DNA of 8,096 nucleotides from an uncultured Enterococcus sp. (GCA_946409145.1 CAMJVA010000067.1:1-8096), one strand, 5' to 3'. Numbered from the stretch's first letter, positions 1 to 7,135 are shown. The notes: a model not told the origin generated them from the letters alone. Made by a program: numbers and translations.

Positions 1-1618
1 TAAAAGTTAAAACAGATTCTTCAGCATTATCTGCATCAATAATTTCAAGTCCTAACCCTTCATGATCATGAAGATAAAAAGCATTTTCTTTTTGGTAAAG
101 TTCATTGAGGGTTTTAGCAAAGAGCAAGGTTTTTTGATTAAGATCATCTTCTAAATCAGACCACTCTAATCCTTCGTTGTATTTCCACTCTAAAAATTGT
201 CCCCACTCATTTCCCATGAAGCTTAATTTTTTTCCAGGATGTAGCATGGTTAAAGCCATTAAAAGGCGAAGTTGTGCTTTTTGACGATAGCGATCTCCCC
301 ACATTTTATGCATAAGGGATTTTTTACCATGGACTACTTCATCATGAGATAAGGCCAAAATATAATTTTCCTTAAAGGTGTACATAAAAGAAAAAGTGAC
401 TAAATTAAAGCTATATTTTCGATAAATAGGATCTAAAGTAAAAAAGCGTAAAATATCATTCATCCAGCCCATATTCCATTTGTAATCAAAGCCGAGACCT
501 TGATCAATGGGACCGGTAATTTTAATTTCATGACTACTTTCTTCTGCCATCATTAATACTTTAGGATGAAACTGATGAACTACAGCATTCATTTTCTTTA
601 AGAAATGACTTCCTTCATAATTTTCTCTACCCCCATCTTGATTCGGCGTCCAAGGGCCTGAATCAAAATCCCTGTAAAGCATATTAGAAACTGCATCTAC
701 GCGAATACCATCTAAATGATACGTATCCAACCAAAATAAAAGAGAAGAAAGAAGAAAACTTTGAACTTGTGGTTTTCCTAGATCAAAATTTAACGCTCCC
801 CAACCAAAATTTTTGGCTCGGTTATGATCTTCATATTCAAATTGTGGTGTCCCATCAAAATACGCTAATAAATCATCATTAGGACAAAAATGACCAGGAA
901 CCCAATCCATAAAAACACCAATATTTTCAAGATGACACTGTTCAACAAAATCTTGGAAAGCTTCTGGTGTGCCAAAACGACTGGTTAAGGAAAAATAGCC
1001 TGCACTTTGATATCCCCAAGAAGCATCTAAGGGATATTCTGTTAAAGGCATAAACTCAATGTGCGTGTACCCCATGTCTTTCACATAAGGAATTAAACTT
1101 TCCTTTAACTCTTCCCAAGTATAAAAAGTACCATCTTCATGTTGTTTCCAAGAATTAAGATGAACTTCATAAATGTTCAGTGGTCGTTTAAATAAATTCG
1201 ACCGCTTCTTTCGTCCAAACCAAAGGCCATCTTTCCATTTTTTTTCTGGAATGTGATACACATAAGAAGCATTTCCTGGGCGTAATTCAGAAAATTTAGC
1301 AAAGGGATCAACTTTATAAACAATGGAACCATCTGCTCTTATTACTTTATATTTATAAAATTGACCAGGTTGAGCATTTTCATTAAATCCTTCCCAAATG
1401 CCATTTTCTTCGTCCTTTTTTAACATTTGACCATGTTCCCAGTCCGTAAAGTCGCTGACTAAAGAAACTTCTCTAGCATGAGGAGCCCAAACACGAAAAT
1501 AAAATCCTTTTTGCCCATTTTCTGAAGCGTTACAGCCTAAATAATTCTGAGCAAAAAAATTCTCTCCTGTAGTGAACTTTTGAGCAGCAGTTATTAAGGT
1601 TTTTTGATTTTCTTCCAT
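1..1618 (-). CDS. glgB: 1,4-alpha-glucan branching enzyme GlgB (3' end cut by window edge)
   Basis: This cytoplasmic enzyme makes the alpha-1,6 branches of glycogen by cutting an alpha-1,4 chain and re-attaching it. The 539 visible codons are open to the left edge. Roughly the last 90-100 residues, the C-terminal all-beta domain, should lie outside, since short firmicute GlgB proteins have about 630-650 residues. An N-terminal CBM48-like domain (about residues 25-115, with FRVWAPHAREVSLVSDF) precedes a GH13 barrel. Catalytic motifs are all visible: DGIRVDAVSNM with nucleophile D308, MAEESS with acid/base E359, and LSHDEVVHGK with transition-state D426, followed by SFMGNEWGQ. The start is the ATG at 1618, behind GGAAGGAAGGG with 7 bases spacing. 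Another ATG at 1622 is out of frame. The gene has its own promoter after the alaS terminator. In related bacteria glgB usually opens a glgBCDAP operon, which would continue leftwards; that part is inferred. No frameshift or missing catalytic residue is seen. Confidence 0.96.
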   Translation of the reverse strand, partial: MEENQKTLITAAQKFTTGENFFAQNYLGCNASENGQKGFYFRVWAPHAREVSLVSDFTDWEHGQMLKKDEENGIWEGFNENAQPGQFYKYKVIRADGSIVYKVDPFAKFSELRPGNASYVYHIPEKKWKDGLWFGRKKRSNLFKRPLNIYEVHLNSWKQHEDGTFYTWEELKESLIPYVKDMGYTHIEFMPLTEYPLDASWGYQSAGYFSLTSRFGTPEAFQDFVEQCHLENIGVFMDWVPGHFCPNDDLLAYFDGTPQFEYEDHNRAKNFGWGALNFDLGKPQVQSFLLSSLLFWLDTYHLDGIRVDAVSNMLYRDFDSGPWTPNQDGGRENYEGSHFLKKMNAVVHQFHPKVLMMAEESSHEIKITGPIDQGLGFDYKWNMGWMNDILRFFTLDPIYRKYSFNLVTFSFMYTFKENYILALSHDEVVHGKKSLMHKMWGDRYRQKAQLRLLMALTMLHPGKKLSFMGNEWGQFLEWKYNEGLEWSDLEDDLNQKTLLFAKTLNELYQKENAFYLHDHEGLGLEIIDADNAEESVLTF

Positions 1619-1625
1619 GCATCGT

Positions 1626-1636
1626 CCCTTCCTTCC
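1626..1636 (-). promoter_or_regulatory. glgB ribosome binding site
   Basis: The purine run GGAAGGAAGGG ends 7 bases before the ATG at 1618. It selects that ATG over the overlapping out-of-frame ATG at 1622. Confidence 0.8.
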
Positions 1637-1682
1637 TAATAAAAAAAGAATGTGATTTAATTTGCTTTTTAATTCTTAATTA

Positions 1683-1691
1683 ATAATAGCA
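1683..1691 (-). promoter_or_regulatory. glgB promoter, extended -10 (TGCTATTAT)
   Basis: On the minus strand TGCTATTAT matches the extended -10 form TGnTATnAT; the hexamer TATTAT is at 1683-1688. Only weak -35 candidates (TGTTCA or GTTCAG) lie 17-18 bases upstream, which is usual for extended -10 promoters. Transcription would start near 1676 and give a leader of about 58 bases. I saw no convincing catabolite-response (cre) palindrome in the 210-base gap, so the sequence does not show how glgB responds to sugar supply. Confidence 0.6.
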
Positions 1692-1831
1692 TAATTTTAA
1701 TTTTTCTGAACACTTTTTTCAAAATTTTTTTAGAAATTCCAAAGAAAAACACCTTATTTAAAACGATAAACGACGAAAACCCAAGATAAATTTCATGTAA
1801 ATTTCTTCTTAAATGAAAAGAGAAAACAATT

Positions 1832-1881
1832 AAAAAAAGATGAGTTTCAAACGAAAGTTTTCGTTGAAATTCATCTTTTTT
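1832..1881 (-). terminator. Rho-independent terminator of alaS
   Basis: On the minus strand the arm AAAAAAGATGAATTTCAACG pairs with CGTTTGAAACTCATCTTTTT. The stem is long, with one G-U pair and one bulged base, a very short loop and a closing T-run. It begins 16 bases after the alaS stop codon and separates alaS from glgB. The flanking A-run means it could also work in the plus direction, but no plus-strand gene enters it. Confidence 0.88.
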
Positions 1882-1897
1882 CAGAAAGTTATGTTTT

Positions 1898-4540
1898 TTA
1901 TCTTACTTTTTCAGAAATATATTCTTCAGCTTTCTGTAAAGCTGTTTCAATACCTGCTGGATCCTTTCCTCCTGCTTGGGCTAAGTCAGCTCGACCGCCG
2001 CCGCCACCTTTAACAAAAGGTGCAATAGCTTTAATTAAAGAGCCTGCTTGAATTTTTTCTTGCAGTTCTTTACTTACAGCGACTAAAAGATTAGCTTTTT
2101 CTTCTTGACCAGAAGCTAAGACTAACACTTGTGAAGCTTGTTTTTGTTTCCATTGATCGGCTAATTGACGTAATTGATTCATATCTTTCACTTGAACTTT
2201 TTCAGCAATTAAAGTTACCCCAGAAATATTTTTAATTTTTGAGAAAATTTCTCCTGATTGGGCATTGGCCATTTTTTGTTGTAATTGGGTATTTTCCTTT
2301 TGTAAAAGACGTAATTGTTCTTGAAGAGCAGCGACTTTATCTGGAACATTTTTCAATTGGGGAGATTTTACTAAGCTGGCAGTTCCTTGTAATAAACTTT
2401 CTTCTTTTTTGAAAGCTTCATAAGCTTCTTTACTAGTAACAGCTTCAATTCTTCTTGTTCCAGCCCCAATGCCAGACTCAGATAAAATTTTAAAAGCACC
2501 AATGTCTTCCGTATTTTTTACATGATTTCCCCCACAAAGTTCTAGAGAATAATCAGCAATTTTAACCACTCGTACATCATGACCATATTTTTCCCCGAAT
2601 AAAGCCATAGCTCCCATACTTTTTGCAGTATCAATATCTGTTTCTACTGTTTCTACTGGAATACTTGCCCAAATTTTTTCATTAACAATTCTTTCCATTT
2701 GAGCTAATTCTTCTTTAGTGACTTGACCAAAATGAGTAAAGTCAAAACGCAAATAATGAGGAGCGACTAAAGATCCTGCTTGGTTGGCGTGATTTCCTAA
2801 AACATCTTTTAAAGCCCGATGTAAAAGATGCGTCGCCGTATGATTTTTAATGATTCGATTTCTTAACGCACTATTAACAGTTAATTTATATTCTAAGCCT
2901 TCTATTAAAGGTTCAAGAACTTCTATGGTGTGTAAATGTTGGCCATTTGGGGCTCTTTTCACATCTAAAACTTTAGCGACTAAAGTTCCATCAAGAGAAG
3001 AAATTACTCCTTGGTCAGCCACTTGTCCACCCATTTCAGCATAAAAAGGTGTATTAGAGAAAATAACTTGCACTTGACCTTCAGAAACTTTAGATAAAAT
3101 CGTCTCGTCTTGCACAATGACTAATAATTCTCCAGTGCTTTCTAAAGTGTCGTAACCAACAAATTCGCTATCCACTTTAATATCCGTTAACACAGCACTT
3201 TGAACACCCATGGAAAATTCATCACTTCTTGCTTCTCTTGCTCGTTGTCTTTGGGCTTCCATTTCAGCTTCAAAACCAGCATGATCTACTTTTAATCCTT
3301 CATCTTCAGCCACTTCTTCTGTTAATTCTACTGGGAAACCATAAGTGTCATAAAGTTTGAAAATGTCTTTTCCTAAAAGAGTTGTTTGCTTATTTTCTTT
3401 TGTTTCTTTAATTAAATCATTTAAAATAGTTAATCCTTCGTTTAAAGTTTCGTGGAAACGATCTTCTTCATTATGAATAACTTTTTCAATAAAATCTTTT
3501 TGTGTTAACACTTCTGGATAATAGCTTTCCATAATTTTTCCAACCACAGGAACTAATTCGTATAAAAAGGCTTTATCAATCCCTAATTTTTTTCCGTGCA
3601 TAACGGCTCTTCTTAAAAGACGGCGTAAAACATAGCCGCGACCTTCGTTACTTGGTAAAGCCCCATCTCCAATGGCAAAAGACAAAGCTCTAATATGGTC
3701 AGCAATCACTTTAAAGGAAATATCTTGTAATTTATTTTCCCCATAAGTTTTTCCAGACATTTTTTCCACTTGATGAATAATTGGTAAAAATAAATCTGTT
3801 TCAAAATTAGTTGGAGCATCTTGGATAATAGATACCATTCGTTCAAGTCCCATACCAGTATCAATATTTTTATGAGGAAGTGGTTCATAGGTGTCTTGTG
3901 GGGTGTGGTTAAATTCAGAGAAAACTAAATTCCAAATTTCTAAATACCGTTCATTTTCTCCTCCTGGATAATTTTCTGGATCATCATCGGCAACATTATT
4001 AAATTCTTGTCCCCGATCGTAAAAAATTTCTGTATCAGGTCCAGAAGGTCCTGCTCCAATGTCCCAAAAATTATCCTCTACTGGAATAATATGGTCCTCA
4101 GAAAGTCCCACTTCTTCTTGCCAAATTCTTTTAGCTTCTGTATCTTTTGGATAAACGGTCACATATAATTTTTCTGGGTCAAAAGCAAACCATTTAGGAT
4201 CGGTTAATAATTCCCATGCCCAATGAATGGCTTCTTTTTTAAAATAATCTCCAATGGAGAAATTCCCTAACATTTCAAACATAGTGTGATGGCGAGCAGT
4301 TTTTCCCACATTTTCAATATCATTGGTTCGAATGGATTTTTGCGCATTAGTAATTCTTGGATTTTCAGGAACTACCGACCCATCAAAATATTTTTTTAAA
4401 GTAGCCACTCCGGAATTGATCCATAACAAGGTTGGATCGTTAACTGGAATTAATGATTGGGAGGGTTCAACAGAGTGCCCTTTTTCTTTAAAGAAATCCA
4501 GAAACATTTGACGCACTTCACTACTGGTTAGTTTTTTCAT
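1898..4540 (-). CDS. alaS: Alanyl-tRNA synthetase AlaS
   Basis: This essential class II aminoacyl-tRNA synthetase joins alanine to tRNA-Ala and clears mischarged Ser- and Gly-tRNA-Ala. It has 880 residues, a normal length. The N-terminal half is the aminoacylation domain (MKKLTSSEVRQMF at the start, then the motif 2 region ARHHTMFEMLGNFSIGDYF). The editing domain carries the zinc-site residues H567 and H571 (HTATH) and C669 and H673 (CGGNH). A coiled linker rich in Q, L and K leads to the C-Ala domain, with the glycine-rich GGGGGRADLAQAGG near residues 843-857. The reading frame is open back to an ATG at 4558. However, AGGAAG at 4547-4552 sits inside that extension, 6 bases before the ATG at 4540, and the upstream ATG has only the T-box terminator's T-run in front of it. 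I therefore take 4540 as the start; the protein then begins like other firmicute AlaRS. Expression is controlled by the T-box leader upstream. Confidence 0.98.
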   Translation of the reverse strand: MKKLTSSEVRQMFLDFFKEKGHSVEPSQSLIPVNDPTLLWINSGVATLKKYFDGSVVPENPRITNAQKSIRTNDIENVGKTARHHTMFEMLGNFSIGDYFKKEAIHWAWELLTDPKWFAFDPEKLYVTVYPKDTEAKRIWQEEVGLSEDHIIPVEDNFWDIGAGPSGPDTEIFYDRGQEFNNVADDDPENYPGGENERYLEIWNLVFSEFNHTPQDTYEPLPHKNIDTGMGLERMVSIIQDAPTNFETDLFLPIIHQVEKMSGKTYGENKLQDISFKVIADHIRALSFAIGDGALPSNEGRGYVLRRLLRRAVMHGKKLGIDKAFLYELVPVVGKIMESYYPEVLTQKDFIEKVIHNEEDRFHETLNEGLTILNDLIKETKENKQTTLLGKDIFKLYDTYGFPVELTEEVAEDEGLKVDHAGFEAEMEAQRQRAREARSDEFSMGVQSAVLTDIKVDSEFVGYDTLESTGELLVIVQDETILSKVSEGQVQVIFSNTPFYAEMGGQVADQGVISSLDGTLVAKVLDVKRAPNGQHLHTIEVLEPLIEGLEYKLTVNSALRNRIIKNHTATHLLHRALKDVLGNHANQAGSLVAPHYLRFDFTHFGQVTKEELAQMERIVNEKIWASIPVETVETDIDTAKSMGAMALFGEKYGHDVRVVKIADYSLELCGGNHVKNTEDIGAFKILSESGIGAGTRRIEAVTSKEAYEAFKKEESLLQGTASLVKSPQLKNVPDKVAALQEQLRLLQKENTQLQQKMANAQSGEIFSKIKNISGVTLIAEKVQVKDMNQLRQLADQWKQKQASQVLVLASGQEEKANLLVAVSKELQEKIQAGSLIKAIAPFVKGGGGGRADLAQAGGKDPAGIETALQKAEEYISEKVR

Positions 4541-4546
4541 TTTCAT

Positions 4547-4552
4547 CTTCCT
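4547..4552 (-). promoter_or_regulatory. alaS ribosome binding site that decides the start
   Basis: AGGAAG lies 6 bases before the ATG at 4540 and 6 bases after the in-frame ATG at 4558. Only the downstream ATG is correctly placed to use it; an in-frame ATG at 4546 is too close. Confidence 0.75.
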
Positions 4553-4560
4553 TTTCATAA

Positions 4561-4606
4561 AATAAAAAACACCACTGCATCCTAGAGACGGAATTACCGC
4601 GGTACC
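4561..4606 (-). terminator. T-box regulated terminator in the alaS leader
   Basis: On the minus strand ACCGC (4602-4606) can pair with GUGGU just before a run of six U. Extra inner pairs are GUA/UGC and UCC/GGA. The pairing uses bases needed for the antiterminator bulge and helix, so the two structures exclude each other. This is the standard off-state of a T-box. The stem is interrupted and weaker than a free-standing terminator. Confidence 0.72.
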
Positions 4607-4757
4607 ACTCCAGGTTGCAATGATGTTGTCATTACCTCTTTATTCTTCTTAACGCGAAGACACGAAATACATAAGGGAGCATCACGAAAAATTTTTTATC
4701 TGCTTACACCACCTACAGACTCTCTTTGAAAAAAATAATTTCTGACATATCCTTACC
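4561..4757 (-). promoter_or_regulatory. T-box leader (tRNA-Ala sensing riboswitch) of alaS
   Basis: This is a complete class I transcriptional T-box. Reading the minus strand, stem I is closed by GUAAGG (4751-4756) with CCUUAU. The specifier codon GCU (alanine) is at 4678-4680, just before the closing strand. The apical part has AGAGAG and the loop GGUGGUGUAA closed by UCUG/CAGA. A small hairpin follows (UCUUC/GAAGA, 4644-4660), then stem III (GUAAUGA/UCAUUGC, 4617-4635). The antiterminator is CCUGGAG (4608-4614) paired with CUCUAGG (4581-4587), with GCGG/CCGU inside and a seven-base bulge UGGUACC (4601-4607). Uncharged tRNA-Ala should read GCU with its anticodon and pair its ACCA end with UGGU. 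The fourth base U fits the A discriminator of tRNA-Ala. Binding favours antitermination and alaS transcription. Specificity is my reading of the structure, supported by the downstream gene. Confidence 0.95.
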
Positions 4758-4763
4758 TCAAAG

Positions 4764-4792
4764 AGTATAAAAAATTAAACGAGAAAAGTCAA
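4764..4792 (-). promoter_or_regulatory. alaS/T-box promoter
   Basis: On the minus strand the -35 is TTGACT (4787-4792) and the -10 is TATACT (4764-4769), with an exact 17-base spacer. The predicted start near 4757 falls at the first base pair of T-box stem I, so the leader has almost no unstructured 5' end. The -35 ends only 6 bases before the stop codon of the upstream gene. Confidence 0.88.
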
Positions 4793-4798
4793 TATCTT

Positions 4799-5842
4799 TT
4801 ACTTTGGCTCCACAATACGAGAAATTTTTCGATAAGTGTATACTTCTGCTGATAAGTTTTCTGGTAAAGTCACTTTACTGCGATAATAAGGACTTAAAGG
4901 TAAAATAGCTTCTATTAAAGTTCTAGCTGAATAATCAACATATCCTCCTTTAACAACGTCTTTTGCAGCAATGACATCTTGCTGAGTTTTACTTAAAGGA
5001 ACGGCCAAGCCAAACATATTCTCTAAAACGGAAAATTCCGGCGTAATTTTTGTCCCATTAAAAAAGTTTTGTTGATTTCCCCAGAAAAATAAACGTCTCG
5101 CACCAGCACTTAATAAATATTCATACTCATCTTCATTTGGAAGATAGAAATTTTTCTTCCGTAATTTTTTCTCTTCTAAAGAAAGAGTCGTATTTTCATG
5201 AGCATAAACATGGTAAACATTATTCAAACTATCTAAAGCTGCATAATAAAGATTTTCTTTAAATAAAACCTTAGGATAGTCAAATAAAAAAGCTTCTTCT
5301 TCAGAAAGTTTAGGGAAAACTTGCTTTTTGATTTCCCATTCCATAGGAGAAAACTTCCCAACTTCACCTGTGAAACTTCCAGTGACTGTATTCAAACTGC
5401 CAATATAAGTAGCTCCAAAAGGAATAGGATATTTTGAAACAATCATTGGTGGAATATTGGCTTTTCGAAGAGGTGACGTGAACTCATTAACTACTTCATT
5501 AAGCTCTTCTACAGTAGGTAAAGTCACTTTGTCTTTTCCTTCTAAAAAAGTAAACGCTGCATCTCCAGCCATGATTTCTCTTAAACTTAGTCCTTCTAAC
5601 CCTTGGTCCCAGCCTAAAATGGTCTCTTTTTGCCCAGGGACAAAGACAAAAGGCTCCCCATCAATGGTAAATTCAAAAGTACGACATTTTATTCCTTGAA
5701 TTGCAAAATCTTTTAAGGTAACATTTCTAACTAAGGTTAAAGGTGAAACAAAATACATTAAAACTTGACGCATTAAAATTTGTTTTTCTTGATCCGTTAA
5801 GGTTTTCCAAACAGGCCATTCCATTTGTTCAAAGGCATTCAC
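4799..5842 (-). CDS. Uncharacterised protein with FGE/SUMF1-like C-terminal region
   Basis: I do not recognise a named function. The product has 347 residues, no signal peptide and no membrane segment, so it is probably cytoplasmic. Several stretches follow the order of motifs in the formylglycine-generating-enzyme (SUMF1/EgtB) fold: FVFVPG then ILGWD (residues 65-79), LPNEDEYEYLLSAGARR (234-250) then FFWGN (252-256), NMFGL (275-279) and VVKGGYVDYS (296-305). Compare the family's RLPTEAEWEYAARGG, PWGN, NxFGLYDM and RGGSW. The only cysteine is C53, far from where FGE has its catalytic pair, so oxidase activity is unlikely. Sulfatase and ergothioneine roles are not supported. Residues 165-230 look like a charged insertion. 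The start is GTG at 5842, behind AAGGGGG with 7 bases spacing; an ATG at 5824 is the alternative. No terminator follows, and its stop codon abuts the alaS promoter. Similar conserved hypothetical proteins may exist in enterococci and streptococci, but this is only recollection. Confidence 0.9.
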   Translation of the reverse strand: MNAFEQMEWPVWKTLTDQEKQILMRQVLMYFVSPLTLVRNVTLKDFAIQGIKCRTFEFTIDGEPFVFVPGQKETILGWDQGLEGLSLREIMAGDAAFTFLEGKDKVTLPTVEELNEVVNEFTSPLRKANIPPMIVSKYPIPFGATYIGSLNTVTGSFTGEVGKFSPMEWEIKKQVFPKLSEEEAFLFDYPKVLFKENLYYAALDSLNNVYHVYAHENTTLSLEEKKLRKKNFYLPNEDEYEYLLSAGARRLFFWGNQQNFFNGTKITPEFSVLENMFGLAVPLSKTQQDVIAAKDVVKGGYVDYSARTLIEAILPLSPYYRSKVTLPENLSAEVYTYRKISRIVEPK

Positions 5843-5869
5843 TAAAATTCCCCCTTTTCAATCAAATTA

Positions 5870-5878
5870 ATTATACCA
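5870..5878 (-). promoter_or_regulatory. Promoter of the FGE-like gene (extended -10, TGGTATAAT)
   Basis: TGGTATAAT is a perfect extended -10 on the minus strand; TATAAT is at 5870-5875. There is no good -35 17 bases upstream, where the sequence is CTACTG. The start would be near 5863, leaving a leader of about 20 bases that contains the AAGGGGG ribosome binding site. Confidence 0.75.
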
Positions 5879-5986
5879 TTCTTTTAAAAAAGCAGTAGCA
5901 CACGGTTTTTGCTTTAAGATAGCTTTAAATAATTTTGGCTGAAATGAATAGATTTTTTTAGACATTTTCATGAAAGGAGTGACATT

Positions 5987-6409
5987 ATGCTACTTTTTGG
6001 TAACAAGGAAGAAATTAAAAAGATGTCCTATAAATTACGCCAGGAAGTTTTTATTAAAGAACAACACATTCCAGAAAAACTCGAATTTGATGAAGTCCCA
6101 GAAAAAAACTATTTTTACTTGATTTATCTTAACAAAAAACAACCCGTAGCAACAATTCGATTAGAAATCATCAACAAACAATTAGCCCCTGATCGTCTTT
6201 GTGTCTTAAAGAAATACCGTCATCAAGGCATTGGAACACTTTTACTAAAAAAATCCGAAGAAAAAGGAAAAGAATTCGGCTTAGAAAAAGCATTTTTATA
6301 TGGGGAAATAACTGCTACCTCCTTTTATTTAAAAAATGGTTGGAAAACAGAGGAAAAAGTCTTACTTATTGATACTATTCCTTGTTTTCTTTTCGAAAAA
6401 AATTTGTAA
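5987..6409 (+). CDS. GNAT-family N-acetyltransferase (YjcF/ElaA-like)
   Basis: This 140-residue protein is a single-domain GNAT acetyltransferase, expected to move an acetyl group from acetyl-CoA to an amine on an unknown substrate in the cytoplasm. The N-terminal RQEVFIKEQHIP and LEFDE (residues 18-36) match the opening of the YjcF/ElaA subgroup. The acetyl-CoA pyrophosphate loop is RHQGIG (78-83), following strand LCVLKKY. FYLKNGW (113-119) is the usual C-terminal helix-turn before the last strands, and IPCFLFEK closes the fold where relatives have IPHxxM. The start is ATG at 5987, with AAAGGAG 7 bases upstream. It is divergent from the FGE-like gene across 144 bases, and I found no convincing promoter of its own. 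No terminator follows, so reads may continue into the next gene 84 bases downstream. The substrate cannot be told from sequence. Confidence 0.93.
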   Translation: MLLFGNKEEIKKMSYKLRQEVFIKEQHIPEKLEFDEVPEKNYFYLIYLNKKQPVATIRLEIINKQLAPDRLCVLKKYRHQGIGTLLLKKSEEKGKEFGLEKAFLYGEITATSFYLKNGWKTEEKVLLIDTIPCFLFEKNL

Positions 6410-6436
6410 ATTTTCAAGTGTTTATTTAACTAAAAA

Positions 6437-6490
6437 AATCCCTCCAGTGCTATGATAATTTCGTAATATAAATGACTATTTCGAGGGATT
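6437..6490 (+). repeat. Inverted repeat covering the ribosome binding site of the membrane protein gene
   Basis: AATCCCTC (6437-6444) and GAGGGATT (6483-6490) are exact 8-base reverse complements. The right arm contains the Shine-Dalgarno sequence GAGGG of the gene starting at 6494. The left arm lies upstream of the predicted transcription start, so only transcripts arriving from the acetyltransferase gene would contain both arms. Function is inferred. Confidence 0.5.
6448..6456 (+). promoter_or_regulatory. Promoter of the DUF998-like gene (extended -10, TGCTATGAT)
   Basis: TGCTATGAT fits the extended -10 form, with hexamer TATGAT at 6451-6456. An overlapping GATAAT at 6454-6459 is a second possibility. 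The -35 region is poor. A start near 6463 would give a leader of about 30 bases. Confidence 0.55.
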
Positions 6491-6493
6491 ATT

Positions 6494-7135
6494 ATGAAAC
6501 TACTAAAAAAAATTGGCTTTTACTTGTTAATTGTAGCCATTATCAGTGAACTGGTTTTACCTTTTGTATTAGGACCGTTTTTAACAGATTACAGTCAAAT
6601 TAATCAACTGATTTCTACTTTTGGAGAAACAGGAATGAAAACGAGAATTTACTTCAAAATTTGGGAAATTATCAATGGAACATTATTTATTTTAGCAGCT
6701 CCTGCTTTATTTGAACGTTTTAAAAAAACTTCCCCTAAACTTTCTTTAGGTACCGCCGTTTCTCTAGGAATATTTGGGCTAGGCGACTGTATTCTAACAG
6801 GTTTAACAGATCGAGCAAGGACAATAAATGAGGTGGGCCTTGAAAGTTTAATCCATAATTACGCTTCTGGAGCAGGTTTTGTGGCTTTACTGTTCGGGAC
6901 ATTCTTTTTAATTGTTCTTTATTATTTAGAACAGGAGAAAAAAACAGTGCAACTGTTTAGCATTATTTTTATTTTATCTAGTATTTTTATGTTTTTCTTT
7001 GCCTTACCTAAAATACCTTTTTTAGCAACAGAAATTCCTTACCGGGGATTGTGGCAACGATTGAATCTTTTCTTTTTATATTTACCATTTTTAATTACGG
7101 CAATAAAAAACAGAAACTTAGGAAATTTATCCTGA
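6494..7135 (+). CDS. Six-helix membrane protein, DUF998-like
   Basis: This 213-residue protein is almost entirely hydrophobic. Likely membrane helices are at about residues 7-30, 53-73, 84-104, 124-145, 152-171 and 188-204, with short polar loops and a positively charged start (MKLLKK). The layout resembles the bacterial DUF998 family: a first helix, then a loop with YSQINQLISTFGE, a second helix with NGTLFILAAPALF, a short HNYASG segment before helix 4, and YRGLWQRLN before the last helix. The related DUF4386 family is an alternative. No catalytic motif is seen and the family has no established function. The start is ATG at 6494, behind GAGGG with 6 bases spacing. It lies on the same strand as the acetyltransferase but has its own promoter. 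The last codons and the TGA stop lie inside the terminator hairpin. Confidence 0.87.
   Translation: MKLLKKIGFYLLIVAIISELVLPFVLGPFLTDYSQINQLISTFGETGMKTRIYFKIWEIINGTLFILAAPALFERFKKTSPKLSLGTAVSLGIFGLGDCILTGLTDRARTINEVGLESLIHNYASGAGFVALLFGTFFLIVLYYLEQEKKTVQLFSIIFILSSIFMFFFALPKIPFLATEIPYRGLWQRLNLFFLYLPFLITAIKNRNLGNLS

Noticed and set aside
1692..1831. Possible cre site or other sugar-responsive operator upstream of glgB
   Set aside because: No sequence close to the cre palindrome was found; the region is plain AT-rich DNA.
2850..3044. Plus-strand open frame of 64 codons inside alaS
   Set aside because: It is antisense to a well-conserved part of alaS, has no ribosome binding site and no recognisable protein features.
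3706..3888. Minus-strand open frame of 60 codons inside alaS
   Set aside because: It is a shifted frame of the alaS coding sequence; the alaS frame is intact through it, so it is neither a separate gene nor a sign of frameshift.
4323..4511. Plus-strand open frame of 62 codons at the alaS 5' end
   Set aside because: Antisense shadow of the AlaRS catalytic domain with no start signals.
5457..5699. Plus-strand open frame of 80 codons inside the FGE-like gene
   Set aside because: Antisense to a frame with a good start site and promoter; its composition does not look like a real protein and no ribosome site precedes it.
4799..5842. Calling the protein an active formylglycine-generating enzyme or ergothioneine synthase EgtB
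   Set aside because: The catalytic cysteines of FGE are absent, the iron-binding histidine pattern of EgtB is not seen, and no sulfatase or ergothioneine gene is nearby.
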